A stretch of DNA of 64,000 nucleotides. It comes from Deltaproteobacteria bacterium. GTDB taxonomy: Bacteria; Desulfobacterota; Desulfobaccia; Desulfobaccales; 0-14-0-80-60-11. The translations under genes were made by a program, and so were the position numbers. Below the pieces are notes generated by a model. That model did no database searches and had not been told where the DNA came from. It was given only the letters and a program-made list of their open reading frames with translations. Each line of letters opens with the position of its first letter. Positions within the stretch are counted from its first letter, which is position 1. Location of the stretch: positions 1 through 64,000 of the forward strand of contig JAKAKP010000151.1 in NCBI GenBank assembly GCA_021813445.1, read 5' to 3'. Shown piece after piece: positions 1 through 10,163 of the stretch.

Positions 1-108
1 CTTGCTGAGGTAGAGGACAACCTCTGCCTGGGACTGAATGATCTCGCTAATAACCCGGAAAAACTTCGTTCGATGACGAATTTTCCATATCTTAATATTA
101 CCTGTTAG
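1..108 (+). mobile_element. C-terminal fragment of a transposase (possibly IS630/Tc1-mariner-like) running in from the left edge
   Basis: Open frame from base 1: LAEVEDNLCLGLNDLANNPEKLRSMTNFPYLNITC*. The stop lies about 15 bp from a terminal sequence (TACCAAGTTGCCATC on the minus strand) that recurs at 60.65 kb. Confidence 0.4.
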
Positions 109-118
109 ATGGCAACTT

Positions 119-282
119 GGTATGAGGCCCAGCCCCACCAGCAGAAAAAAAGGAACGGCAAAGAGAAACCGGACCAGCCCCATGCCGTAGGGGCTGAGAT
201 GCGTCAGGTACCGCTTGGTCACCGCATCCGTGCCCGCGTCCCCCAGGGCCGCAGCCAGGCCGAAGAGTAGCCAGATTCCCAT
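119..282 (-). pseudogene. 5' fragment of an EamA/DMT-family transporter, apparently interrupted by the element at the left edge
   Basis: Minus-strand frame from ATG at 282: MGIWLLFGLAAALGDAGTDAVTKRYLTHLSPYGMGLVRFLFAVPFFLLVGLGLIP, then it runs into the repeat terminus and non-coding-looking sequence. Confidence 0.5.
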
Positions 283-361
283 GGCCGAGATTAATCCTTT
301 TGCAGTGAGCGGTGAGCAGTAAGCAGTGAGCAGCAAAAGAAATGACGAAATGGGCCACTTT

Positions 362-1219
362 TTACTGCTTACTGCTTACTCCAATCGCATTAGTCAACTC
401 CACAAACTGGTCCACACCCAGGGTCTCCCCCCTCCGGCCCGGGTCGATCTGCAAGGTCAGGAAAATCTGGCGCAGGTCCTCCGGGGTGAGTCCGAAGGCC
501 GGAGCCTGGTGCACCAGGGTATTGTTCAGGGTCTTGCGGCGGTGGGCGAACGCGGCCTTCACCACCCGGCTAAGCAGGGCCTCATCCCGGGCCGCAGGCA
601 CTGGTGCCCGGGGCCTCAGGCGCAACACCACCGAGTCCACCTGGGGGGGCGGATAGAAATTGCCCGGACCCAGGGAAAAAAGGCGCTCCAGGGCAAAGTG
701 GTACTGGATCAAAACGGAGAGAACCCCGTAGTCCTTGGTGCCGGGGGGGGATAAAAGGCGGTCCCCCACCTCCTGCTGCATCATGAGCACCGCCCGGCTG
801 AGAGCGGCTTTCCCCTCCATCAGCTTGAACAGCAGGGGTGAGGTGATCTGGTAGGGCAGGTTGCCCGCCACGGCCAGGGGCTTTTCTGCATGCCGGCTGC
901 ACTCCTGGAAGTCAAAGGCCAGCGCGTCCTGCTCCAAAATTTGTACCTGGGGATTGTCCGGGAACAGCTCTGTCTTCAGAAATTGGGCCAGGGCCGGGTC
1001 CCGTTCCAGGGCCACCACTTTGCCGGCCGCCCGGGCCAGGAAAACCGTGAGCGCGCCCAGGCCGGGGCCGATTTCCACCACCGTCTCCGTGCCGCTCAGG
1101 TCCAGGGCGGCAACGATCCGCTGGGCCTGGTGGGGGTGGAGGAGAAAGTTCTGCCCCCAGGCCTTTCTAGGCCTCAGGCCCAGACGGCGCAGGAGGATTT
1201 TGGGGGAGGTTGAGGACAC
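362..1219 (-). CDS. ksgA: 16S rRNA (adenine(1518)-N(6)/adenine(1519)-N(6))-dimethyltransferase
   Basis: RPRKAWGQNFLLHPHQAQRIV, EIGPGLGALT, NLPYQITSPLLFKL motifs. The start may be internal because it overlaps the upstream gene. Confidence 0.93.
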   Translation of the reverse strand: MSSTSPKILLRRLGLRPRKAWGQNFLLHPHQAQRIVAALDLSGTETVVEIGPGLGALTVFLARAAGKVVALERDPALAQFLKTELFPDNPQVQILEQDALAFDFQECSRHAEKPLAVAGNLPYQITSPLLFKLMEGKAALSRAVLMMQQEVGDRLLSPPGTKDYGVLSVLIQYHFALERLFSLGPGNFYPPPQVDSVVLRLRPRAPVPAARDEALLSRVVKAAFAHRRKTLNNTLVHQAPAFGLTPEDLRQIFLTLQIDPGRRGETLGVDQFVELTNAIGVSSKQ

Positions 1220-1673
1220 CGGCGGCCTTTCGGGCCTTCTGCTGCCGATAGCGCTCGACGGCCCAGAGAGTGAGAAAATAGGAAATGATGGCCGGGGGCA
1301 CGGCGATGATCACGCCCCCGACCTGGAGGGCCAACCCTCCCCGCCACAGAAGATCCAGGGTATTTTGCAGGTCATAGGTGGCCGGCAGACACAGAGGCCC
1401 CCCCCGGAAGAGGAGGAATTTCCCGACCTTGTAGGCGGCCACGTAAAGGGGGGCGATGGTCACCGGGTTCATGATCCAGATGCCCAGGTAGGCGGTGACC
1501 GGGGAAATCCGCAAAATAGGAGCCAGAATCAGGACTGCGGCGGTGTGGAAGGGCACGGTGGGGGTGACGCCGATGAATACCCCCAAGGCCATGCCCCAGG
1601 CCAGCTTCCGGGGGTCCCCCTGGAGGCGCTTGAATTTGAGCCACTGATAGCGAATAGTCCGGCTGATGGTCAT
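1167..1673 (-). CDS. DUF2062 domain-containing membrane protein
   Basis: WGMALGVFIGVTPTVPFHTAAVLILAPILR...IMNPVTIAPLYVAAYKVG, typical DUF2062. Confidence 0.85.
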   Translation of the reverse strand: MTISRTIRYQWLKFKRLQGDPRKLAWGMALGVFIGVTPTVPFHTAAVLILAPILRISPVTAYLGIWIMNPVTIAPLYVAAYKVGKFLLFRGGPLCLPATYDLQNTLDLLWRGGLALQVGGVIIAVPPAIISYFLTLWAVERYRQQKARKAAGVLNLPQNPPAPSGPEA

Positions 1674-3355
1674 AACTTGGCCGGGGCAGGAGGCGCGGCC
1701 GCGTTCCCCTCTTCCCTTAAAACCCGGCGCAGCACTTTGCCCACCTGGCTTTTCGGCAATTCTTCACGAAATTCAATGATTTTTGGCACCTTATACAAGG
1801 CCAATTGCTCCTGGCAGAAGGCCTGGATTTCTTCGGGGGTGGGCGGCGCGCCGTCCCGGGGCACGATCACCACCTTCACTACTTCCCCCCGGTAGGCGTC
1901 AGGCACCCCCAAGGCTACGGCTTCTTTGACCCCGGGGTGGGCATACAAGACCTCTTCCACCTCCCGGGGATAGATATTGTAGCCCCCGGAGATGATCATG
2001 TCTTTTTTCCTTTCCACGATAAAAAAGTAACCATCCGCATCCATGCGCGCCAGGTCCCCGGTATAGAGCCAGCCGTCCCTGAGGGCCTGGGCGGTTTCGA
2101 CGGGCCGTTGCCAATAGCCCGGCATGATCTGGGGGCCCTGCAGGACCAGCTCCCCCACTTCGCCGGGGGGCAGTTCCCTGGTTCCCGTCTCCTGATCCAT
2201 GACCCGCACCGCGGTGCCCGGCAGGGGCAGGCCCATGCTGCCCGGAGGCCGCCGCCCGTCAACGGGATTGATGTGGGTCACCGGCCCGGCTTCCGTCAAG
2301 CCGTAGCCTTCCAGAATGCGGCAGCGGGTCAGGGCCTCAAAGCGGTCCCGGACCTCCAGGGGCAAGGGCGCGGAACCGCTGATGCAGGCCCAAAGTGACG
2401 TGAGGTCATAGCGGGATATTTCCGGGTGGTTGATCAGGGCCACAAAGAGGGTGGGCACGCCCGGCAGCATGGTGGGCCGGTATTTCTTTAAGGCCTTAAG
2501 CAGCATCGGCATCTCGAAGCGGGGCAGGACAATGATCATCGCCCCCTGGGACAGGGGCCAGTTGAGGCAGGCGGTGAGCCCGAAGGAGTGGGAGAAGGGC
2601 AGCAGCCCCACCAGCCGCTCGGTGCCGTAACGCACCTGGTGGAGCCAGGCACTGATTTGGGCCACATTGGCCAGCAGATTGGCATGGGTCAGGGCCGCGG
2701 CCTTGGGCACTCCGGTGGTGCCGCCGGTATACAGCAGCACCGCCACGTCCCCCGCATCGGGCCGGGGTCGGGCCTCCAGTGGCGGGCTTTGCAGCAGTTC
2801 GCCCCAGGCCAGGAGGCCGGGCCCCGGCTTAAAGCCCAGGGCCAATCCCTGTCGCCTGGCCTTGAGGGGGTAGAGCCAATTCAGGGGCCAGGGCAGGTGA
2901 TCTTTGAGGCCGGTGACGATTACCCGGGACAGGCCGGCCCGGGCCCGGGTCGCCTCCACTTTGGGGAGCAGGTGGTCCAGGACCACCAGATGGCGCGCGC
3001 CGGAATCCGCCAACTGGTAATTGATTTCTTTGGGACTGAGGAGGGGATTCAAGGGTACGGCCACTGCGCCCAGACGCAGGATGGCGTGAAAGGCCAGGAC
3101 AAACTGGGGACAGTTGGGCAGCAATAAAGCGACGCGTTCTCCAAGGGCCACGCCCAGGTCCCGGAAAGCCTGGGCCAGGCGGGCCGCCTGGAGGGATAGA
3201 ACTCCGTAAGACATGGTCCGGCCGAAAAAGGCCAGGGCCGGAGACTGGGGGGATTTTTGGGCCGCTTGGAGCAGTAACTGGGGCAGAGTTCCCGTAACCG
3301 GTCCGATCTCTTGGGGCACTCCCTGGTCGTAATGCTTTACCCAGGGGCAGGTCAT
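1670..3355 (-). CDS. Long-chain fatty acid--CoA ligase (AMP-dependent synthetase)
   Basis: LLYTGGTTGVPKAAALTHANL, GYGLTEAGPVTHINP, YTGDLARMDADGYFFIVERKKDMIISGGYNIYP. Start moved to M at 3355 (MTCPWVKHYDQG). Confidence 0.9.
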   Translation of the reverse strand: MTCPWVKHYDQGVPQEIGPVTGTLPQLLLQAAQKSPQSPALAFFGRTMSYGVLSLQAARLAQAFRDLGVALGERVALLLPNCPQFVLAFHAILRLGAVAVPLNPLLSPKEINYQLADSGARHLVVLDHLLPKVEATRARAGLSRVIVTGLKDHLPWPLNWLYPLKARRQGLALGFKPGPGLLAWGELLQSPPLEARPRPDAGDVAVLLYTGGTTGVPKAAALTHANLLANVAQISAWLHQVRYGTERLVGLLPFSHSFGLTACLNWPLSQGAMIIVLPRFEMPMLLKALKKYRPTMLPGVPTLFVALINHPEISRYDLTSLWACISGSAPLPLEVRDRFEALTRCRILEGYGLTEAGPVTHINPVDGRRPPGSMGLPLPGTAVRVMDQETGTRELPPGEVGELVLQGPQIMPGYWQRPVETAQALRDGWLYTGDLARMDADGYFFIVERKKDMIISGGYNIYPREVEEVLYAHPGVKEAVALGVPDAYRGEVVKVVIVPRDGAPPTPEEIQAFCQEQLALYKVPKIIEFREELPKSQVGKVLRRVLREEGNAAAPPAPAKL

Positions 3356-3374
3356 CGGCAATAATCCTCCGCCC

Positions 3375-3869
3375 TCAATGCTGGTGCTCGCCCCCTTCGC
3401 ACGTACAGCAGGATTGATGCTGCTGTAGATCCTCGGGGGTGGCTTCCCGCACCTGGCGCACGGTGAAGGAGACTTCCAGGTCTTTACCCGCCAAAGGATG
3501 GTTGAAATCAATGAGCACGGTGTCGGGCCGCACTTCCTTGACAATAAAATAGACCTGATGCCCTTCTTCGTCTTCGGTTTCAAATACCTGGCCCGGCTTC
3601 AGCTCCACTTCCGGGGCGAAATCCGACCGCGGCACCTCCATGATCAGTTCCTGATCGGTTTCGCCATAAGCGTCGGCGGCGCTGAGCAGCACTTTTTTCT
3701 GGGTGTCCTCCTCCAGGCCCATCAAGGCCTCTTCCAGGCCCGGGGGCATCACGCCCCAGCCCATGCAGAAGGAGATCTCCTCCGGCTGGCCGTTGGGCGG
3801 ATAATAATCCTGCTCCCCCATGCGGATCAGGTAATCTATGGTAACAAAAGAGGTTTCGTCGATTTTCAT
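3375..3869 (-). CDS. FKBP-type peptidyl-prolyl cis-trans isomerase, SlyD-like
   Basis: MPPGLEEALMGLEEDTQKKVLLSAADAYGE...DFNHPLAGKDLEVSFTVRQVREAT and a His/Cys-rich tail. Confidence 0.9.
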   Translation of the reverse strand: MKIDETSFVTIDYLIRMGEQDYYPPNGQPEEISFCMGWGVMPPGLEEALMGLEEDTQKKVLLSAADAYGETDQELIMEVPRSDFAPEVELKPGQVFETEDEEGHQVYFIVKEVRPDTVLIDFNHPLAGKDLEVSFTVRQVREATPEDLQQHQSCCTCEGGEHQH

Positions 3870-4028
3870 TATATCCTCTCCTGAGAAGACAGGGCTCCGG
3901 CCTTTTCCAGTAATTATAAAGAAAAGTTCCGGAAACCCAAAGCAAGCCTCACGGCTGGATAATGCCAGAAAGGGAATGAGGTGAAGGCTCTCCCTAAAAA
4001 GGAGGGAATCCAGGCAAGAAATCCGCCC

Positions 4029-4667
4029 TCAACTCTTGGTGGCCATAATGATCCGCCCGGTGTTCATCAGATTGCACCGCACGGACTGATTCACGTTCAT
4101 CCCCACTTCCCGCATCACCCGGATCACATCCAGGTCGGTAGTAAAACCGATACGGACGCATACCGGGGCCAGAACGTCTTCGATCTTGCCCAGGAAACCG
4201 CCGTTAGGGCTGCGGGTGTGATTGATGACGATGATCTGGCCCCCCGGTTTTACCACCCTCAGAATTTCCCGGCATACCTTATGGGGGTCTTGGACGGTGG
4301 TGATCACATAAGCGGAGATGACGGCGTCGAAATGATTATCGGGAAATTCCAACTGCGAAGCATCCATGACCTTGAGGTCGAAGGTGCTGCCGCCATTGAG
4401 CTGGGCCGCCCTTTTCTGGGCCTCCTCAATCATGGGGGCGGAAATATCAATGCCCGTCAAGTGGGTGCGTGCAGGGTATTTTTCCAGGGTAGAGCCGGGG
4501 CCGATGCCGATTTCCAGGATCTTTTGGTGGGGTCTTCTGTCCAGATAATGGAAGGCCTTGCGGCGTCCGGGTTCCAATAATTTTCCGAAAACATAATCAT
4601 AAAACGGGGAATAAAAAGAATATAATTGCTCCATGTAGCTGGGGTTTACGCGGCATTTCATTGTCAA
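4029..4667 (-). CDS. Class I SAM-dependent methyltransferase (PmtA/UbiE-like)
   Basis: ILEIGIGPGSTLEKYP, VISAYVITTVQDPHKVCREILRVVKPGGQIIVINHT. Confidence 0.85.
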   Translation of the reverse strand: MTMKCRVNPSYMEQLYSFYSPFYDYVFGKLLEPGRRKAFHYLDRRPHQKILEIGIGPGSTLEKYPARTHLTGIDISAPMIEEAQKRAAQLNGGSTFDLKVMDASQLEFPDNHFDAVISAYVITTVQDPHKVCREILRVVKPGGQIIVINHTRSPNGGFLGKIEDVLAPVCVRIGFTTDLDVIRVMREVGMNVNQSVRCNLMNTGRIIMATKS

Positions 4668-4809
4668 TCCTCGTAGGAGATGTGATTTTTAGACGCTAGG
4701 GTTTCCAGGTTCAGGCGCATGTTGGCCCCAAATGTCCTATTGTACTCCATCATTTTCGCAAATGTAAACTGAATTTTTCCTGACCGCGGCCGGATTCCTA
4801 AGATCCAGG

Positions 4810-5022
4810 TTAGCAAAGCCTTACCTCCCAAGAATCTGCCGCCTGCCGATATCGCAATAAAAAAACGCGGCCATCCGCCGCGGCCACTTTGAAAAATAGC
4901 TGGTCAGGCTCATAACCCTGCTCCAGAACCTGGCGCACTTCCAGCCACTCTTGCCCCCAGGTGAACCTTAAGGGGCGTTCATGAAGGCGGGAGCCGGAAT
5001 AGGTGGCTACCTGGCAGCGCAT
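4810..5022 (-). CDS. Small hypothetical protein (70 aa)
   Basis: Clean ORF MRCQVATYSGSRLHERPLRFTWGQEWLEVRQVLEQGYEPDQLFFKVAAADGRVFLLRYRQAADSWEVRLC. Confidence 0.55.
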   Translation of the reverse strand: MRCQVATYSGSRLHERPLRFTWGQEWLEVRQVLEQGYEPDQLFFKVAAADGRVFLLRYRQAADSWEVRLC

Positions 5023-5458
5023 AAAATACTGGTTTTCGGTTTCCGGTTATCAGAATGACCATAAGGGGTAAGGCCAAGGTTTTGAAATAGTTTCGGAGCT
5101 CCTCCGGCCTTGATTTGAGCCGGACTGCCTTCAATAGTGATCATGATAGCACATATCACTTAGGGAGGCGTTATTTTCCCTCCCGGAGAGCGCCCGCACG
5201 CCCTAAGGCCGCGCCGGAATTAGACATTGCAATAGTCACCAGGGTAATTTAAAATGCCAGATATGCTCCGGGGTTGGCCCTTCGCTCTAACCCTGGAGGT
5301 GAAAGATTTGCCTCTATGCTCCTTCGTTCTCGAAGGCGGGGGCAGTCTAAACTATCATCTTGGGCCAGCCCCCGGGTTGGCAGAGCCTGCAGCCGGATCA
5401 AACCGGAACGCTGCTGGCCCTGGCACCATTTCGCCTGACCCGTGGAGGAGGTTGATTT

Positions 5459-6784
5459 ATGTCCATAAAGAAGAATCTGGATTTACGCCGGGTAGTGGTC
5501 ACCGGCGTGGGGCTCATTAATTCCATGGGCCCCGACGTGCCCACGGTCTGGGAGCGTCTGTTGGCAGGTCAATCCGGAGTGAGCCGGGTCAGCAATTTAA
5601 GCAGCAGCATGGATTCTTTCATCGCCAATCATCCTTTGCCCGAGGATTTTCCCCTGATTGCCGGGCAGATCAAGGATTTTGATCTGAAAGAGATCATCCA
5701 GACCCGGAAGAAAAACCCCTCGAAAGAGGATTTGAAGCAAATCAAATATACCGACCGTTTCACGCAGTTTGCCCTGGCCGCCAGCCTGGAAGCGATCCAG
5801 GACTCCGGCCTGGACCTGGAAAAAGAGGACCCGGAGCGGGCCGGGGTGATTATTGCCACCGGCATGGGCGGCGTCGGCTCCTGGGAGGAGCAGATCATCA
5901 AGCTGCTCAATGAAGGGGTGCGCCGGGTGTCGCCTTTTCTGGTGCCCAAGATGATCCCGAATCTGGCCGCGGGCAACGTCTCCATCAGCTTCAAGGCCAA
6001 AGGCCCCAATATCGCCCTGTCCACCGCCTGTGCCGCAGGGGCGCACGCCATCGGCATGGCCTACCGCACCATCCAGATGGGGGAGGCGGACCTGATGGCC
6101 GCCGGCGGCACGGAAGCGGCCATCACCCTGTTAACCGTGGCCGGATTCTATCGCATGGGGGCCCTGGCTACGGGTCATAATGACAGCCCCGAGACGGCCA
6201 GCCGCCCCTTCGATACCCAGCGCAACGGTTTTGTCATGGCGGAAGGCTCGGGCGTCCTGGCTTTGGAGGAAAGGGAGCACGCCTTACGCCGGGGGGCCCA
6301 CATCTATGGAGAGATTATCGGCTTCGGCATGACCGGTGACGCCCACCATATTACCGACCCCCATATCGAAGGGGCCAAGCGTTGCATTCTTTTGGCCCTG
6401 AAAGACGCGGGCATCACCCCCGGCGAGGTGGATTACATCAACCCCCACGCCACCGCCACCCCGGTGGGGGACAGAAACGAAGCCCAGGCCCTGCTCCAGA
6501 TCTTTAATCATGGCGGTCACCGGCCGCTGGTCAGCGCCACCAAATCCATGACCGGTCATCTCCTGGGAGCCGCAGGCGCGGTGGAGGCCATTTTCTCCCT
6601 CATGGCCCTGAAGCACGGTGTCGTCCCGCCCACCATCAATCTGGATGACCCGGATCCCGAGTGCCAGGGCTTTGACCTGGTTCCCCGTAAGGCCCGGGAA
6701 GCCGAAATTCGCTATGCCCTGTCTAACTCCTTCGGATTTGGAGGCACCAACGCCACTCTGGTTTTTAAAGCCCATGAAGGATAA
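5459..6784 (+). CDS. Beta-ketoacyl-ACP synthase (FabF/KAS II-like)
   Basis: STACAAGAHAIG (Cys), NPHATATPVGD (His), ATKSMTGHLLGAAGAVEAI (His). GGAGG precedes the ATG. Confidence 0.9.
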   Translation: MSIKKNLDLRRVVVTGVGLINSMGPDVPTVWERLLAGQSGVSRVSNLSSSMDSFIANHPLPEDFPLIAGQIKDFDLKEIIQTRKKNPSKEDLKQIKYTDRFTQFALAASLEAIQDSGLDLEKEDPERAGVIIATGMGGVGSWEEQIIKLLNEGVRRVSPFLVPKMIPNLAAGNVSISFKAKGPNIALSTACAAGAHAIGMAYRTIQMGEADLMAAGGTEAAITLLTVAGFYRMGALATGHNDSPETASRPFDTQRNGFVMAEGSGVLALEEREHALRRGAHIYGEIIGFGMTGDAHHITDPHIEGAKRCILLALKDAGITPGEVDYINPHATATPVGDRNEAQALLQIFNHGGHRPLVSATKSMTGHLLGAAGAVEAIFSLMALKHGVVPPTINLDDPDPECQGFDLVPRKAREAEIRYALSNSFGFGGTNATLVFKAHEG

Positions 6785-6885
6785 AGAATAATTCCGGCGC
6801 CGGAGAAAGATCACCCCACGCTTGATCCCGGCGCTGCCAGAACTGACCGGGACCTAACCCGCGTCCGCAGCTGCGGCAGCCAGCG

Positions 6886-8256
6886 ATGAGTGACCAGGCC
6901 CAACCCATCCGCATTGCCATTCTCAGCGACCAGGAAGGCCCATCCTGCCAGGTGATGACGCTGCCTTTCTCCTTGGAAGGCTTTCCTCCTCTCGAAATGG
7001 AAATTTTTACCGGCGTGGGCTCCCTCTCCCCGGACAAGTTGCGCCAGCTCCTCCAAGAGAGGCAACCCGCGGGCTTCGACATCATCCTGGACGGGGAAGG
7101 CCTGGCCCCGGACCTGACTCCCCCGCCCATCGGCTCCGGACCCCAGGTCCAGATTCTGGAGAGTCTGCTCTGCCAGCTCCAGGAGTTGCGGCAGAAACAG
7201 GAAATCAACGCCGGGATCATCAACAGCGCTACGGATGCCATCGTCACCATTAACGAAAGCCATATCATCATCGGCTACAACCAGGGCGCGGAGCGGATTT
7301 TGGGCTATACCCGGGAGGAGGCTTTAGGCCAGGACCTGAAACTCATTATTCCGCCGCCTTACAAAGATGTGCACCGGGACTTCGTGCGGCGTTATGTGGC
7401 CACCCGCCAGGCCCATGTCATCGGCAAACATGTGCGCCTCAACGCCCAGCGCCGGGATGGCACCGAATTCCCCATGAGCATCTCCTTTTCCGTGGCCGAG
7501 GTGAGGGGCAACCTCTATTTCACCGGCGTCATCCGGGACATGACCGAAACCAAGGAGATGGAGGACCGCCTGCTCCAGTCCGAGCGCCTGGCCGCGGTGG
7601 GCAACACCGTCACCCACATTGCCCATGAAATCAAGAATCCTTTGTTGATTATCGGCGGTTTTGCCCGGCAGCTCCTCAAGGCCACGGCATTGGACGACAA
7701 GGCCCGGCAAAAGCTGGGCATCATCGCCGAGGAAGTGGCCCGCCTGGAGGAGATGGTCGCGGAAATGCGGGACTTCGTGCGTCCCCCCGCCCCCCAGAAA
7801 ACCCCCGGCCAGGTGGAAGAGCTGGTGAATCAGGTCCTGGAGTTTTTCCAGGACAATTTCAAGGAGCACCATATCCAGGTGCAGCGGCGGGAGGACGGGC
7901 CGCGGCCCCGGCTGAGCTTCGACCCCAAACAGATTCGCCAGGTCCTGATCAATCTCTTTAAAAACGCGGTGGAGGCCATGCCCCGGGGCGGAGAACTCAC
8001 CGTCGCCACCCGGGTTAAAGGGCCCAACGTGGAGATCGGCGTCACCGACACCGGGGAGGGCATGCCCCCGGAGGTGGCGGCCAGCATCTTTCAGCCCTAC
8101 TTCACCACCAAGGAGAAGGGCACCGGCCTGGGGCTGGCCATCTGCAATTTCATCGTCAAGGAGCAGCACGGGGGCCGGATCCTGGTGGACAGCACGCCGG
8201 GCCGGGGGTCCACCTTTACCATTCAGCTCCCCCTCTCTGAGGCGGCTCCAGCGTGA
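6886..8256 (+). CDS. PAS domain sensor histidine kinase
   Basis: PAS region ([55 protein letters not shown]), HAIHEIKNPL-type H box ([19 protein letters not shown]), [30 protein letters not shown]. Confidence 0.93.
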   Translation: MSDQAQPIRIAILSDQEGPSCQVMTLPFSLEGFPPLEMEIFTGVGSLSPDKLRQLLQERQPAGFDIILDGEGLAPDLTPPPIGSGPQVQILESLLCQLQELRQKQEINAGIINSATDAIVTINESHIIIGYNQGAERILGYTREEALGQDLKLIIPPPYKDVHRDFVRRYVATRQAHVIGKHVRLNAQRRDGTEFPMSISFSVAEVRGNLYFTGVIRDMTETKEMEDRLLQSERLAAVGNTVTHIAHEIKNPLLIIGGFARQLLKATALDDKARQKLGIIAEEVARLEEMVAEMRDFVRPPAPQKTPGQVEELVNQVLEFFQDNFKEHHIQVQRREDGPRPRLSFDPKQIRQVLINLFKNAVEAMPRGGELTVATRVKGPNVEIGVTDTGEGMPPEVAASIFQPYFTTKEKGTGLGLAICNFIVKEQHGGRILVDSTPGRGSTFTIQLPLSEAAPA

Positions 8257-9236
8257 GCTTCCCCGACGGCGTGCCCCTACTGCAAGTGCGGGACCTCCAG
8301 GTCCGTTTCGCCACTCCGGGCGGTTCGCTGCGGGCCGTAGCCGGGGCGAGCTTCGACCTGAAAGCCGGGGAAACCCTGGGCCTGGTGGGGGAGTCCGGCT
8401 GCGGCAAGACGGTGACCGCCCTCTCCATTTTGCGCCTGCTCCCCGCCGGCCACGCCCAGGTGCGCGGCGAGATCCGCTTTGCCGGGAACGACCTGCAGGC
8501 CTTGCCGGAGCCGCAGATGCGCCAGGTGCGGGGCAACCGCATCGCCATGGTCTTCCAGGAACCCATGACCGCGCTCAATCCGGTCTTCACCATCGGCGAG
8601 CAGGTGGCGGAGGCCCTGCGGCTGCACCGGGGCCTGGGACATCAGGCCGCCTGGAGCGCCGCGGCCCGGGTCTTGTCCCGGGTGGGGCTGCCGGAGGCGG
8701 AGCGCCGCCTGACCCAGTACCCCCACCAGCTCTCCGGGGGCCTGCGCCAGCGGGCCTTGATCGCCATGGCCCTGGCCTGCGACCCCGAACTGTTGATCGC
8801 GGACGAACCCACCACCGCCCTGGACGTGACCATCCAGGCCCAGATCCTGGCCCTGCTGAAGCGCCTGAAGGAGGAAATGGGCCTGGCGGTCCTGTTCATC
8901 ACCCACAACCTGGGGATCGTGGCCCAGACCACGGAGCGGGTGGCGGTGATGTACGCCGGGGTCATCATGGAACAGGCACCTACCCCGGAGCTATATAAAA
9001 ACCCGGCCCATCCCTATACCCGGAATCTCCTGGCCGCGGTGCCCCGGCTGGACTTCCGGCACCCCCCCGGGGAGAGACTGGCGGCCATCCACGGCCAGGT
9101 CCCCAGCCTGGAGGCCCCGCCGCCGGGCTGCCTCTTCCAGGACCGCTGCCCCGAGGCCCGGGAACAATGCCTGGAGGAGCCCCCCTGGGTGGAAATAGGG
9201 CCGGGACATATGGTGCGGTGCTGGAATTATGGCTAG
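8253..9236 (+). CDS. ABC transporter ATP-binding protein, oligo/dipeptide type (DppD/OppD-like)
   Basis: [59 protein letters not shown]-terminal [10 protein letters not shown] oligopeptide motif. GTG start overlaps the upstream TGA. Confidence 0.92.
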   Translation: MSFPDGVPLLQVRDLQVRFATPGGSLRAVAGASFDLKAGETLGLVGESGCGKTVTALSILRLLPAGHAQVRGEIRFAGNDLQALPEPQMRQVRGNRIAMVFQEPMTALNPVFTIGEQVAEALRLHRGLGHQAAWSAAARVLSRVGLPEAERRLTQYPHQLSGGLRQRALIAMALACDPELLIADEPTTALDVTIQAQILALLKRLKEEMGLAVLFITHNLGIVAQTTERVAVMYAGVIMEQAPTPELYKNPAHPYTRNLLAAVPRLDFRHPPGERLAAIHGQVPSLEAPPPGCLFQDRCPEAREQCLEEPPWVEIGPGHMVRCWNYG

Positions 9237-9302
9237 CAATGCTAAAGGCGGGAGGCGCTGCGCTTTCCCGCCCTACAGGCCGCGGGTAAGTGAGAAAAGC
9301 AC

Positions 9303-10154
9303 ATGCCGGATGAAAAAAAGACCAAAGAAGAGCTCTTAGCAGAATTGGCGGGCATGGACCAGCAGATTGTTGATCTGGCCCGGACCGTCACCAAATACCA
9401 GCGGCTGGCAGAAGCCTGGCGGGATCTGTGGGAGCAGTTCGCGGCCATCGTCGAAGGCTTCGATGGCTTCATCTACATCTGTTCCCAGAATTACGAAGTG
9501 GAGTATATGAATCAGCGCTTCATCGACCGCACGGGTTATTATCCCCTGGGGCAGAAGTGCTATAAGGCCTTGCATGACCGGGACGATATCTGCCCCTGGT
9601 GCGTCAATGACAGGGTCTTTAAAGGCGAAACCGTGCGCTGGGAAGTGCAAAGTCCTAAAGACCGGCGCTGGTATTACGTGATAAACACGCCCATCAAGCA
9701 CCCTGACGGCACCATGTCCAAGATGGCCATGATCCAGGATATCACCGAAAGCAAAGAGGCGGAGAAGGCTCGGAAACTGGCGGAGGAAAAATACCGGGGC
9801 ATCTTTGAGCACGCGGTGGTGGGCATCTACCAGAGTTCTGCCGATGGCCGGTTTCTCAGCGTCAATCCGGCCCTGGCCCAAATTTTCGGGTACGCCTCCC
9901 CCGGGGAAATGCTGGCTAGTATCACTGATATCAGCCGGCAATTATATGTCGATCCCCGCCGCCGGGATGATTTTAGCAGGGAGATGCGGGATGAGGGCCT
10001 TGTAAAAGGCTTTGAAGCCCAGATGTACCGCCGGGACGGCAGCCGCATTTGGGTGGCCATCAATGCCCGGGCGGTCATTAATGAGGAAGGCGAAGTCCAG
10101 TATTACGAAGGCTTTGTCCAGGACGTCACGGAGAGGCATCAAGGGGAGTCGTAA
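9303..10154 (+). CDS. Protein with tandem PAS domains, no recognisable output domain
   Basis: Two PAS regions (VEGFDGFIYICSQNYEVEYMNQRFIDRTGYYPLGQKCYKALHDRDDICPWC; FEHAVVGIYQSSADGRFLSVNPALAQIFGY). Confidence 0.85.
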   Translation: MPDEKKTKEELLAELAGMDQQIVDLARTVTKYQRLAEAWRDLWEQFAAIVEGFDGFIYICSQNYEVEYMNQRFIDRTGYYPLGQKCYKALHDRDDICPWCVNDRVFKGETVRWEVQSPKDRRWYYVINTPIKHPDGTMSKMAMIQDITESKEAEKARKLAEEKYRGIFEHAVVGIYQSSADGRFLSVNPALAQIFGYASPGEMLASITDISRQLYVDPRRRDDFSREMRDEGLVKGFEAQMYRRDGSRIWVAINARAVINEEGEVQYYEGFVQDVTERHQGES

Positions 10155-10163
10155 TATACCGTC

